A DNA stretch of 60,629 nucleotides from Planctomycetota bacterium (GTDB lineage Bacteria; Planctomycetota; UBA8108; JACQVS01): positions 1 to 60,629 of the forward strand of contig JANQLS010000095.1 in assembly GCA_028280485.1 (NCBI GenBank), in the 5' to 3' direction. Positions 51,326 to 60,452 of this stretch are shown here, piece after piece. Numbering within the stretch: position 1 is the first letter of the stretch; each line of letters begins with the position of its first letter. The notes beneath the pieces were generated by a model. That model saw nothing but the letters and a program-made list of their open reading frames with translations. It was not told the DNA's origin and did no database searches. Position numbers and translations under genes: made by a program.

Positions 51326-52105
51326 TTAAAACCGCCACGCCCGCCTGACACCCTTGTTCTTAATGATTTTCTTTAAAGAGCCTTCCATCTCATCCGGCTT
51401 AAACCCAAATGGACCTGGAAATCCTTGGTAAGCAATTCTACCATCTTTTCCGATGATATAAAGACGATCAGGATGCCCACCGTAGAGCTTAGCTGCTTTG
51501 TCATCCATTTGATCGATGACCATCGGCATCGTGAAGTTGAGGGCGGTGGAGCATTGTTGAGCCACTTTTACTCGTTCGTCGATGGTTTTAGGAGTTAAGA
51601 TTTGTGGCCCGAATCGCAAGGGACGAGCTGAATCTTTAGCGTGGGCTTCTTTGATGTAAACGATTAAGAATTGCGCTTTGTCTTTGTAAGTTTTATAGAG
51701 TTCTTCCAAGCGCCCGGCTTGGCGAGTGAAAGGCGGTCACGTGTAGCTTCCGAAGATAAGTACGATCGGTTTTTTATTTTTAAAATCAGACAGCTTGACG
51801 CGTTTCTTCGAATCTAAAATCAACTTCTGAGTTTCAGTCGTTTCTTTTAAAAGAGGTAAGACCAAATTCGGCGCCATTTGTCCTTCTTTGACTTGAGCTT
51901 TCGAACTTCGAATAAAATTCCTTCGCGAACCTCCACGGCGGCGAAAGCCTTCGCGCCTACTGCCTGACCGGCGATTTTGAAATTGGCGATCTCGGGAGGA
52001 AGGACGATCCGTTTCTTTCTTCTCTTCTTCCTTTTCCTGGCCGTAGAGTTTTGGGGCGAGTGAAAGTAGAAGAGACCCCATCAGAATGAACTTGAAAAAA
52101 TGCAT
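51326..52105 (-). CDS. Deiodinase-like thioredoxin-fold selenoprotein (in-frame UGA = Sec123)
   Basis: Read through one TGA (51737-51739) the gene encodes 259 residues. They comprise a signal peptide (1 to about 22), an Arg/Ser/Gly-rich linker (about 33-68) and a thioredoxin-like domain. The active-site segment is IFGSYT-Sec-PPFTRQ, matching the SCT-Sec-PPF site of iodothyronine deiodinases. The sequence after the TGA continues the same family: FLIVYIKEAHAKDS, then MVIDQMDDKAAKLYGGHPDRLYII and GRIAYQGFPGPFGFKP. The His of KEAH is at 155, 32 residues after Sec123, the spacing I recall for the essential His in DIO1. The second DIO histidine is not obvious. A hairpin follows the TGA (51706-51722). 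AAAGGAA supports ATG 52105. A gene split by a nonsense mutation is the alternative, but the match at the Sec site argues against it. Substrate unknown. Confidence 0.87.
51706..51722 (-). promoter_or_regulatory. Candidate bacterial SECIS hairpin
   Basis: On the coding strand, 14 nt after the UGA, CCAAGC (51722-51717) pairs perfectly with GCTTGG (51711-51706). The loop is CGGGC, so guanines lie in the apical loop, as in bacterial SECIS elements that bind SelB. The loop lies ~21 nt from the UGA, within the range I recall for such elements. A lower stem (TTC with GAA across an internal loop) is possible. Confidence 0.65.
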
Positions 52106-52489
52106 CGGAATTCCTTTTACCTAAATTTTAATCGATAAGATTTAAAGCCTAACCCCAGGGAATAATCCCAAGTATTTAAGTCTATAAAGGTCGAAAAGTT
52201 CTTATTAATCTGAAATCGTTACCCTACTGATCTTAATGGGAATGTTGAGTCAGAAATATCAGTATTTATTGGAAGATAGGCCTTTCTATGCGTCCCTTGA
52301 AACCCGACTAACCTTAACTTAGAATTTTGGGATACTATTTAGGATGATCGAAAGGATCTTTGCGTGTTGATCAATTCAATCTCGACGAATACTAAATCAT
52401 TTAGGTCGATATTTAATTTATATTCAAGCATGTTGAAGGATATTCTTCAATCGTTGTGAGGCCTCCGTTGGCAGGATTTACATAACTCT
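52106..52489. other. 384-bp divergent promoter region, no gene
   Basis: This AT-rich stretch separates the divergent deiodinase-like gene (minus) and the SWIM operon (plus). No palindromic repeat of the window's families and no coding frame was seen. Promoters for both operons must lie here, but I could not assign convincing -35/-10 boxes. Confidence 0.5.
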
Positions 52490-53941
52490 ATGTTGAAAAT
52501 AGATACTCAGCGAGTCGATGAACTCGCACCTAATGCAAATGCCATCAAAAATGCTCGGAAGCTACTCCAGCAAAATAAGTTTTATGGGTTTTACATCTCA
52601 AAAGATCAAACCTTGATCTTTGGTGAATGCGAAGGTAGCGGGGATTCAGTTTACGAGTGTTCGGTTGACTTCATTAATGAAGATGAACCCATCAGCCGTT
52701 GTTCCTGTCCAAGTCGTCAATTTCCTTGTAAGCACTGTTTAGGGCTTATGTATGCTTATGCCAACTTAGAGCGTTTTGTAACGGAAAAAATTCCTGAAGA
52801 TGTTTTGAGGAAGCGGCAAAAACTCTTAGATCGAGCCAAAAAGAGATCCGAAAATTTATCTCAACCTAAAAACATTGATAAGGAAGCCCTAAAAAAGAAG
52901 GTTGAGGAGCAGCTTGCGGGTTTAGATCATCTTGAAAAATTGATGCATGAAATGGTTCGTCACGGGTTTGGGAATTTAAATTTTGATACCCTTATCGACC
53001 TTTTTAATCAATCTCAAAGATTGAAAGAGGCCTATCTGCCCGGCGCACATAAACTGTTTTTAAGCTGTTTGAATCATTTCTTGAGGGTCGATTATGGCTA
53101 CTATAACCGAAACGCAGAGGATAAGGAGGCTCTCTATAGTTCGGCAATTGATCATTTGTCACGAGTTAACAGCTTGATTAAACATGGTCGTAAATATCTA
53201 AGTCAACAACTCAAAGAACCAGATCTCAATCCCCAACGAGATGGAGTGATTGCAACATTGTTAGGGCAGGTTTGGCAGTTGAGAGACCTCAAGACCGCCG
53301 GTCTCATCGAAGGGAGGGTTGAGCTTGCCCAATTAGCCTATAATTCATATCCATATATGCCGTATGAAGAAACCATTGGCATCGGTACTTGGATTCACCT
53401 GAAAACTGGAAAGCTCTATTCCACCCAAGAAATGGTTCCCTTCAATGCCTCAAATCAAATGAAGATGGAGGGCAGCCAATTTCAGGTACAAGAAATCAAA
53501 GAGTTATTTATTTATCCCGGAGATATCACACCCCGAGTGCGGTGGGAGGAATCTAAGAAACGAGATTTGAAGAAGAAAGATTTAACCAAGATTCGAAAGT
53601 TTGCTCAGGTAAATATCGTTGGTGGGTTAAACGATATAAAGAATCAAATGAAGGCTCCGCTTGGAGATAAGAATCCTGTAGTTTTGATCCAATATAAAAA
53701 AATCGTATCTGTCGAGGGAAAGCCGGCCTTAGTTGATTTCAAAGATCAGCGTTTAGGGTTAACGGATGCCTGTGATTCTGGTGACCCTAAAACTCTAATA
53801 TTTTTAAACTACCTTCCAAAGCAGTATTTTCACAACCAGGTCATGGTCGCTCGATTGCACTTTGATATTGAAAAGGGATCGTTACACGCTAAGCCCTTGA
53901 GCATCGTTGGTGAAGATGACATCATTCGACTTACTTATTGA
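52490..53941 (+). CDS. SWIM zinc-finger protein, first gene of the MoxR-VWA operon
   Basis: The 483-residue protein has a SWIM zinc finger at 71-82 (Cys71, Cys73, Cys80, His82; CSCPSRQFPCKHC). Such fingers bind zinc and serve DNA or protein binding. The remaining ~400 residues are largely helical (about 100-260), then a beta-rich C-terminal part. No enzymatic motif is visible. SWIM proteins of this type commonly occur beside MoxR, DUF5682 and VWA genes. It likely recognises a partner or nucleic acid for the system. The next gene starts 19 bp downstream. The Shine-Dalgarno is weak (GCAGGA about 16 bp before the ATG). Confidence 0.85.
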   Translation: MLKIDTQRVDELAPNANAIKNARKLLQQNKFYGFYISKDQTLIFGECEGSGDSVYECSVDFINEDEPISRCSCPSRQFPCKHCLGLMYAYANLERFVTEKIPEDVLRKRQKLLDRAKKRSENLSQPKNIDKEALKKKVEEQLAGLDHLEKLMHEMVRHGFGNLNFDTLIDLFNQSQRLKEAYLPGAHKLFLSCLNHFLRVDYGYYNRNAEDKEALYSSAIDHLSRVNSLIKHGRKYLSQQLKEPDLNPQRDGVIATLLGQVWQLRDLKTAGLIEGRVELAQLAYNSYPYMPYEETIGIGTWIHLKTGKLYSTQEMVPFNASNQMKMEGSQFQVQEIKELFIYPGDITPRVRWEESKKRDLKKKDLTKIRKFAQVNIVGGLNDIKNQMKAPLGDKNPVVLIQYKKIVSVEGKPALVDFKDQRLGLTDACDSGDPKTLIFLNYLPKQYFHNQVMVARLHFDIEKGSLHAKPLSIVGEDDIIRLTY

Positions 53942-53960
53942 TATTGAAGAGAAATAAAAA

Positions 53961-55733
53961 ATGAGCATCCCTCTTTTGGATCAAGTCTTTCAAGAATCTC
54001 GACGCCTCACCATCGCGGGAAGTCGGCTGGCTAAAAAAGATACACGCTTGACCACGTTTGTCGATCCACTTCGAAAATTAGCTAAAAAAGCTCCTGTATT
54101 CGACAAGATTGCCGATGGGATTGAGCTCTTGAATGAAACGAGCGACGAACACTTGGCACAAGCTCTCATCGAACTCAATTCATTGATCGTCGCAGTGCTC
54201 TACACTCAGGGTGATCCCGGGGTTTCGGGGGAAGAACAGGAGCACCGATATTCCGAAAGTGATTTAGTGTATAGTCAAGCTCCGGCTAAATCCTTGTTAC
54301 CTCTTAAGGAGGTCTTGGGAGGCTCTGTGTCAGGAAAAATGGGGCTACTTAATGATGCTGTCGAGCGAGGGGTTTTTCTCGACTTTCGGATCCTCCCCGA
54401 TGTTTTTTCTGCATTAACGTACGCATCCCCGGTTTTGATGAAGCTTTTAGTTGAGCAGGTTTTGCCTCCGTTTGGTAAAGCGATCACCGTTGAATTGGAA
54501 GAACTTATTTCTATGAAAGGGAGTGCGCTCGACATCAAGCTCCTTAAGCTCCTTCATCAAATCGATCCTGACGGTAGCCAAGAATTTATTGAGGCTGCCG
54601 TGGAGCATGGATCTAAAAAAATGAAGGCGGCTGCGCTCGCACTTAGGAGGGTTTCGGATGATCTTCCTTCAGAGCTTTTAGAGCAAACTCAAGCTAAAAC
54701 GAAAAATGTACGGAGTGTTGCTTACGAGAAGTTGATCGATTTCGCGGATTCTGAGGCGGTGTTTCAAGCCTTTAAATCAGGCTTAGAGGGGAAGGATCTC
54801 GGAATTTCCATCGATAAAATTTTCTCATCCGACAACCAAGATCTTCACCAGTTAGCAGTAGAGGTTACTCAAGGATTCATGGAATCTGCCTTGGAGTCTG
54901 AGGGTGAAAAAGAGGCGAAGAAGGCATTTGATAAATTATTGATTGCGTTTTCTTGGGTGGGAAAAATGAAGATCAAATCCGCTCAAGACTTTGCTCTAAT
55001 CATCCTAAAAGAAAAGGCGAAATTAGAAAAGATCTACGATAAATGTCTGTCTAAATCTAAGCACTATAAGTCTAAGACTTACATCGTTGATCAACTTGTG
55101 ACAACTTTAGTGAAGAGTCCGGGGAAGAAAACTCAAAAAGCCGGTTTAGATCTTATTCCTCAAATTTCTAAAGAATGCTTGAAAGAACTTTTTGAATTCT
55201 CAAAATCGGAGTTGAGTGTCAAGGTGGTTTTCGATCAATTTTCTGGATTCTTTCACAAGCCAGCGGGTCGACTGGAAAAAGAAAAATACGAGATCCTATT
55301 AAATGCATTCGTTGAGAGTGATCGTTTACATAAATGGGATTCTCGCTGGACCGAGCTGGCGTTAAAGCACGAAGATGTCATTCTCGTCGCGGCACTTCTA
55401 AAGAAGGGGAAGAGTTTTGATTCTTCAGTAGAATTGATTCAAAGCAATTATAAATCCTTCTTAAAGTTATTCCCGGTTTCGCATCCCCATTTATTACTTC
55501 ATGTCTTTTTAGGTTTTCTTGAAAAAGATTCAGGTGAATCGATTCTGTTTATCATTGAAGCCTTTAATCATTTCGCGTTTGGAAAAAATAAGAATCTTGA
55601 TATGGAAATCGATATTGGGAATTTTTGTTATGACCTCCCGGATGAACCTCGGGCGGAGTTCAAGAAACAACTTCAGGCTGCAAATAAAAAGATTAGAAGT
55701 CGATTTACCAACTATGGGATTTACGTTAGTTAA
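53961..55733 (+). CDS. Alpha-helical repeat (HEAT-like) protein of the MoxR-VWA operon
   Basis: The 590-residue protein is almost wholly alpha-helical, with leucine-rich amphipathic helices in pairs that resemble HEAT repeats (for example LDIKLLKLLHQIDPDGSQEFIEAAVEHGSKKM, shown here only by its pattern of ~35-residue units). No catalytic motif and no signal peptide are present, so it is a cytoplasmic scaffold. In related operons this position is taken by large helical-repeat proteins of uncharacterised DUFs. I could not assign it to one with confidence. AGAGAAA precedes the start. It is 28 bp before the MoxR gene. Confidence 0.7.
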   Translation: MSIPLLDQVFQESRRLTIAGSRLAKKDTRLTTFVDPLRKLAKKAPVFDKIADGIELLNETSDEHLAQALIELNSLIVAVLYTQGDPGVSGEEQEHRYSESDLVYSQAPAKSLLPLKEVLGGSVSGKMGLLNDAVERGVFLDFRILPDVFSALTYASPVLMKLLVEQVLPPFGKAITVELEELISMKGSALDIKLLKLLHQIDPDGSQEFIEAAVEHGSKKMKAAALALRRVSDDLPSELLEQTQAKTKNVRSVAYEKLIDFADSEAVFQAFKSGLEGKDLGISIDKIFSSDNQDLHQLAVEVTQGFMESALESEGEKEAKKAFDKLLIAFSWVGKMKIKSAQDFALIILKEKAKLEKIYDKCLSKSKHYKSKTYIVDQLVTTLVKSPGKKTQKAGLDLIPQISKECLKELFEFSKSELSVKVVFDQFSGFFHKPAGRLEKEKYEILLNAFVESDRLHKWDSRWTELALKHEDVILVAALLKKGKSFDSSVELIQSNYKSFLKLFPVSHPHLLLHVFLGFLEKDSGESILFIIEAFNHFAFGKNKNLDMEIDIGNFCYDLPDEPRAEFKKQLQAANKKIRSRFTNYGIYVS

Positions 55734-55761
55734 AACCGAAAATTGAATTGAATGAACCCCG

Positions 55762-56871
55762 ATGGCAAAAAGTAAAAAAGAAAAATCAGAGTCTACTGAC
55801 TTACGACTTCCGGCAGATATTCAATACCAAGAGGAACTAGCAGCTCTTCAAAAAGCAGATAAAGATTCGAAGCCTCACGGTTGGCAACTTTCTCCCCGAT
55901 CCGTATTGACCTATATTTGTGGGGGAACAGCCGGAAAAAAAGAAATCACTCCGAAATATATTGGGCGATCCCGTTTGGTTGAAATTGCCATTTCAACTCT
56001 CTTGACCGACCGTGCATTGCTTTTAATTGGAGAGCCGGGAACGGCGAAATCATGGCTCTCCGAACACTTAACCGCAGCGATTACCGGAGATTCTACAAAA
56101 GTCGTCCAAGGAACTGCAGGCACGACGGAAGAACAGATTCGCTATACCTGGAACTATGCGATGCTGATCGCTTCCGGTCCCCAACCAGAATCCTTGATCA
56201 AAAGCCCCATCTTGCGAGCGATGGAAGAAGGTACGATCGCCCGATTTGAAGAGATCACTCGTTGTGCGGCTGAAGTTCAAGATGCGATGATTTCGTTGTT
56301 GTCTGAAAAGAGGGTCTCTATTCCTGAGTTGCTGACTGAAATTCCGGCTCAAAAAGGATTTTCAGTCATCGCGACTGCGAACACTCGGGATCGGGGGGTC
56401 AATGATATGTCGGCGGCGTTGAAGAGAAGATTTAACCTCGTAGTTCTCCCTACCCCAACTGATATCGAGGTAGAAATTGAGATCGTTCAACAACGAGTTC
56501 AGGAATTATCAAAAGACCTGAATATCCAAGCAGAACTCCCGAGTGATTCCACAGTGAATCAAGTCGTCACGATTTTTCGAGAATTGAGAATGGGGCAAAC
56601 TTTAGACCGAAAGAAAAAAGTAAAAACTCCGTCGGGGGTACTCTCCACAGCCGAGGCCATATCTCTTCTTACAAACAGCATGGCTTTAGCTGGAAGTTTC
56701 GGCTCCGGTGAAATCAAGGTTGAAGATATTGCCGCCGGATTGCAGGGTTCGGTGATCAAGGATGAAGATAAAGATCACGACGTCTGGGAAGAGTATCTAA
56801 GAAATGTGATGAACAAACGAGATTCTGACTGGAAGAAACTCTACCAAGCCTGTTTAGAAATCCAAAATTGA
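55762..56871 (+). CDS. MoxR-type AAA+ ATPase
   Basis: The 369-residue protein has Walker A GEPGTAKS (about 94-101) and Walker B-like IARFEEITR (about 154-162). Sensor 1 is VIATANTRDRG, with a probable arginine finger in ALKRRFN (about 214-220). The lid helices follow to about 360. The pattern fits the MoxR branch of AAA+ ATPases, which act as chaperones that remodel partner proteins and work with VWA-domain cofactors. The partner VWA gene is two genes downstream. It is followed after 1 bp by the DUF5682 gene, so translation is probably coupled. Confidence 0.9.
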   Translation: MAKSKKEKSESTDLRLPADIQYQEELAALQKADKDSKPHGWQLSPRSVLTYICGGTAGKKEITPKYIGRSRLVEIAISTLLTDRALLLIGEPGTAKSWLSEHLTAAITGDSTKVVQGTAGTTEEQIRYTWNYAMLIASGPQPESLIKSPILRAMEEGTIARFEEITRCAAEVQDAMISLLSEKRVSIPELLTEIPAQKGFSVIATANTRDRGVNDMSAALKRRFNLVVLPTPTDIEVEIEIVQQRVQELSKDLNIQAELPSDSTVNQVVTIFRELRMGQTLDRKKKVKTPSGVLSTAEAISLLTNSMALAGSFGSGEIKVEDIAAGLQGSVIKDEDKDHDVWEEYLRNVMNKRDSDWKKLYQACLEIQN

Positions 56872-56872
56872 A

Positions 56873-59218
56873 ATGGTGGGTCGAGATTCCGTCAAAATAT
56901 TTCCTATTCGTCATCTTTCCCCGGCGGGTGCGTGGAATTTAAAACAATATTTAGATGCCCATCAGCCGGAGGCCGTTCTCATCGAAGGACCCTCCGATGC
57001 TATTGATCTTATCAAGGGGATCGTCGACCCTCAAACTCAACCTCCCTTAGCATTAATGGCGTATACCGATACGCATCCTGTTGATACCTTACTTTATCCC
57101 TTCGCTGAGTATAGTCCTGAATACCAAGCTCTTTTGTGGGGTAAAGAAAATAATGTTAGAGTGGAATGGATCGACCTTCCGGCTCGTGTTTTTCTCGCCT
57201 TGAAAAGAGAGCAGAAAAATACCCCCAAGGAACGCACACCTAATGAGGAGACTGTAGACGAGGTCTATGAGGATGAATTGTTGGGAGATTCTCAAAAGGC
57301 TTCATTGGAGTCAGATTCATACGAAGATATACGAGTTCGAATTGCTCAATCCACTTCAGAAGTGAACTACGAATCTTTTTGGGAGAGGCAGTTTGAATCT
57401 ATATCTGTGCCTGTCGACTACCAAGGCTCGGCTTATGAACTGGGAAAGCAACTTAGAGAGTACGAGGATGCTCCGTCTCTCATCAGAGCAGAAGACCTGG
57501 TTCGCGAAGCTTACATGAGGCGAAGAATCGATGAGGTGATGACTGAAGGTGTTTCGCCTGAAAACATTGTTGTTGTTTGTGGTGCTTTCCATGCTTCAGC
57601 CCTGGGGGAAGATCGGGCAGCTTTGAATGATGACGAATTGGCTCAACTTCCTCAAAGAAGTTGTCGGTTAACCTTGATGCCTTACTCCTATTACCGACTA
57701 TCGAATCTTTCAGGGTACGGGGCGGGGAATCAGGCACCTGCTTACTTTGAGATGGTTTGGCACAGTTTACAAGCTGATACCATCAGTGAACTTCCAGCCA
57801 GGTATCTTGCAAAAGCAGCGCAGTACTTGAGGGACAGTGGAATATTCCGATCATCGGCTGAAGTGATCGAAGGAGTTCGGTTAGCCAATTCTCTCACCGT
57901 TTTTCGGTCTAAAAATATTCCCGTTCTAAATGATTTACACGATGCCGCCATCACCTTGCTAGGAAGAGGGGAGAGGTTACCTGTTCAAGAATCATTAGCT
58001 CGAATTGATATTGGAACTTCGATTGGTTCTGTCCCTAAAGATGAGTATTTGGTTTCCATTCAAAGCGATTTTAAGCATCAGCTCAAAGAGCTAAAATTAG
58101 AGAAATACAAAAGTCTGGTAGGGAGTGAACTCCGGCTCGACTTGAGAAAAAATCGAAGGGTAAAATCTGAATCCTCTGCTTTTTTAGACTTAAATCGATC
58201 TTTCTTTTTTCACCGCTTAGAAGTCTTGGGCATTGAATTTGTTGAGAAGTTGTATCATTCCTCCGAAAAGTCATGGATCGAAAAATGGTATTTACAGTGG
58301 ACTCCCGATGCTGAAATCCAACTGGTAGAGTCGGTGTTGTTCGGTGATAGCATTGAAGCCGCAGCGGCTATAAAGTTAGGTTTTCTCTTAAAAGCCAGTA
58401 ATACGATTGATAATACCTCTAAGTTAGTTAGAAGGGCTTGTGAGTGTCACCTCATCCAAGTCATGGAGGATGCGAAACGGAAACTTCAATCGCTGTCGAC
58501 TGAAAACTACGATTTTCTTAGTGTTGTTAATGCTTTAAACGAGCTTTCGTTCATTGTTGTTTACGGGGATGTCCGCCGCCTCGATACGGATTCGCTTTTA
58601 CCCTTGGTGAAAGAGTTTTTCGTTCAGGCTTGTTTGATTTTCAAATACGCAACGAATTGTAACTATGCTCAAGCCAAGGAGCTCATCGAGGGAATCGATA
58701 AGCTTCAGCGACTCTCTCTCGATCTTGCTGGGATTGTTGAAGCCAAGCTGTGGGAGCGGGAGCTGATCCGTCTTTTTCAAGATCGTGACCAAAACCCTCT
58801 TCTCTCCGGTTACGCTTGCTCCCTTTTGGTTGAACAAGATCTTCTGCCCGATGAAACACTCTCCAGCCAGCTCTCTCAGAGATTGTCTGTCGGTGAGGAT
58901 CCCATGGTTGGAGCTTTTTGGTTCGAGGGATTAAGTCTAAGAAAAAATCAGATTTTGCTTGTGAGCCAGGATCTTTGGAAGCAGTTGGATCTCTACGTCG
59001 AGTCTTTGAATCAAGAGGACTTTTTACGAGTATTAGTTTTTCTCAGGAGGGCTTTTGCTCCCTTTTCACCCCATGAAAAACGCTCGATCATCGATCGATT
59101 GAACTACATTTGGGAGGACGGGAGCGATGCACTCAAAGAATTTATGGAAACTCCACTCAATGAAGAGGAAGAAGATTCGTTAGATGCTCTCAACGATTTT
59201 GATTTTGATGATCTCTAA
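56873..59218 (+). CDS. DUF5682 family protein
   Basis: The 781-residue protein has the DUF5682 opening: FPIRHLSPAGAWNLKQYL (6-23), VLIEGPSDA (about 35-43) and FAEYSPEYQALLWG (about 76-89). VVVCGAFHASALG (about 233-245) follows. The paired His/Glu blocks resemble the TraB/EreA-like hydrolase superfamily. That likeness is inferred from pattern, and no activity is known to me. The C-terminal half (about 350-781) is helical, with a very acidic tail (EEEEDSLDALNDFDFDDL). No signal peptide. DUF5682 genes are often found with SWIM, MoxR and VWA genes. Confidence 0.85.
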   Translation: MVGRDSVKIFPIRHLSPAGAWNLKQYLDAHQPEAVLIEGPSDAIDLIKGIVDPQTQPPLALMAYTDTHPVDTLLYPFAEYSPEYQALLWGKENNVRVEWIDLPARVFLALKREQKNTPKERTPNEETVDEVYEDELLGDSQKASLESDSYEDIRVRIAQSTSEVNYESFWERQFESISVPVDYQGSAYELGKQLREYEDAPSLIRAEDLVREAYMRRRIDEVMTEGVSPENIVVVCGAFHASALGEDRAALNDDELAQLPQRSCRLTLMPYSYYRLSNLSGYGAGNQAPAYFEMVWHSLQADTISELPARYLAKAAQYLRDSGIFRSSAEVIEGVRLANSLTVFRSKNIPVLNDLHDAAITLLGRGERLPVQESLARIDIGTSIGSVPKDEYLVSIQSDFKHQLKELKLEKYKSLVGSELRLDLRKNRRVKSESSAFLDLNRSFFFHRLEVLGIEFVEKLYHSSEKSWIEKWYLQWTPDAEIQLVESVLFGDSIEAAAAIKLGFLLKASNTIDNTSKLVRRACECHLIQVMEDAKRKLQSLSTENYDFLSVVNALNELSFIVVYGDVRRLDTDSLLPLVKEFFVQACLIFKYATNCNYAQAKELIEGIDKLQRLSLDLAGIVEAKLWERELIRLFQDRDQNPLLSGYACSLLVEQDLLPDETLSSQLSQRLSVGEDPMVGAFWFEGLSLRKNQILLVSQDLWKQLDLYVESLNQEDFLRVLVFLRRAFAPFSPHEKRSIIDRLNYIWEDGSDALKEFMETPLNEEEEDSLDALNDFDFDDL

Positions 59219-59234
59219 TGAACCGGTATGAATC

Positions 59235-60452
59235 ATGGTTGAATCTCAACAAGTCAATCGTTGGCGACTCATTTTAGGTTCTGAGGTTGAATCACAGCTT
59301 GAGAAGGGGAATTCTGCTGTGAGCCCTGGGATTCAATTGAGCGAAGAGGAACTGGCGATGGATCAAGCACTACAAGCCATCTACAACCCTCCTTCGTCGA
59401 TGGGGTCGACCGATTGTGGGGGGGGGCAAGGCGCAGGGAGGGCTGGAGGGTCAGGCTCGGTGAGTCCAGTGCTTTCAAAGCTATTAACAGATATTAAATC
59501 TTACTTTCCAGAAGAAGTCGTCTCGTTAGTTCAAGAAGACCTCATTCGAAATCAAGGTCTTTTAAAGACGATTAAGGAGCCAGAGTTTCTATCGAAAGTT
59601 CAACCTAGCGTTCAACTCGTAACCATGATCATGTCGTTAAAAGATCATATCCCTGATGAAGCTAAGAAAGCTGCCCGGGATTTGGTGCAATCCGTGGTTG
59701 AGGAAATCAAATTAGAGTTAGAGCAAGCGTTAAAGTCATCTGTTTGTGGTGCTCTCAATAAGAAGGCACACTCACCTATTCCTCGGGCAAGTAACATCGA
59801 TTGGAAATGGACGATTGAACGGAATCTAAAGAATTGGAATCCCACTCTAAATAAATTGATACCCGAAAAGGTTTGGTTTTATTCGAATACTCTCAGGGTG
59901 AATGATTGGACAGTGATTCTCGATTTAGATCAAAGTGGTTCGATGGCGGAGTCGATGGTGTACGGTGCCGTCCTTGGTTCTATCTTTGCGAGTATTCCAG
60001 CGCTAAAAACTCACGTTGTCGCTTTTAGCACGGAAGTAGTTGACCTGACAGAGCAGTGTGCTCAAGATCCCGTCGACTTGCTATTAGGCGTACAATTAGG
60101 TGGCGGGACCGACATCAATAAATCGGTTGCCTATTGTGAGGAATTGATCACTGAGCCTCGTAAAACTTTGTTTATTATTCTTAGTGATTTTTTTGAAGGG
60201 GGCAATCAAGCTCAATTCGTACGACGAGTTAAAAACTTGATTCAACAAGGTGTTACCGTATTGGGTCTTTTAGCATTATCTGATTCGGGGAAGCCGGCTT
60301 ACGATGAAAAGCTCGCAAGAAAAATTTCTAAAGTGGGGGCTTTCTGTTTTGGTTGTACGCCAAAGAAATTACCTGAGGTTTTGGCCGCAGCTTTATCAGG
60401 GTCAGATTTAACTCCATTGATGACGGATTTTGAAAAAGGGCGAAAACGCTAG
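59235..60452 (+). CDS. VWA-domain protein, MoxR partner
   Basis: The 405-residue protein has an N-terminal helical region (about 1-190) with a Gly-rich linker (GGGQGAGRAGGSGS, about 62-75). A von Willebrand factor A domain runs from about 225 to 400. The MIDAS metal site is visible: DLDQSGSM (about 231-238) for DxSxS, the Thr of GGGTDINK, and the Asp of LSDFFEG. This is the VWA cofactor type that pairs with MoxR ATPases. A metal-dependent switch in partner binding is typical of the fold. It is the last gene of the operon, and a repeat-rich spacer follows. The Shine-Dalgarno is weak. Translation may rely on coupling to the DUF5682 gene 16 bp upstream. Confidence 0.9.
   Translation: MVESQQVNRWRLILGSEVESQLEKGNSAVSPGIQLSEEELAMDQALQAIYNPPSSMGSTDCGGGQGAGRAGGSGSVSPVLSKLLTDIKSYFPEEVVSLVQEDLIRNQGLLKTIKEPEFLSKVQPSVQLVTMIMSLKDHIPDEAKKAARDLVQSVVEEIKLELEQALKSSVCGALNKKAHSPIPRASNIDWKWTIERNLKNWNPTLNKLIPEKVWFYSNTLRVNDWTVILDLDQSGSMAESMVYGAVLGSIFASIPALKTHVVAFSTEVVDLTEQCAQDPVDLLLGVQLGGGTDINKSVAYCEELITEPRKTLFIILSDFFEGGNQAQFVRRVKNLIQQGVTVLGLLALSDSGKPAYDEKLARKISKVGAFCFGCTPKKLPEVLAAALSGSDLTPLMTDFEKGRKR

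Noticed and set aside
51326..52105. Two separate genes or a pseudogene broken by a nonsense mutation
   Set aside because: The TGA falls exactly at the deiodinase Sec site, both halves stay intact in frame and a SECIS-like hairpin follows.
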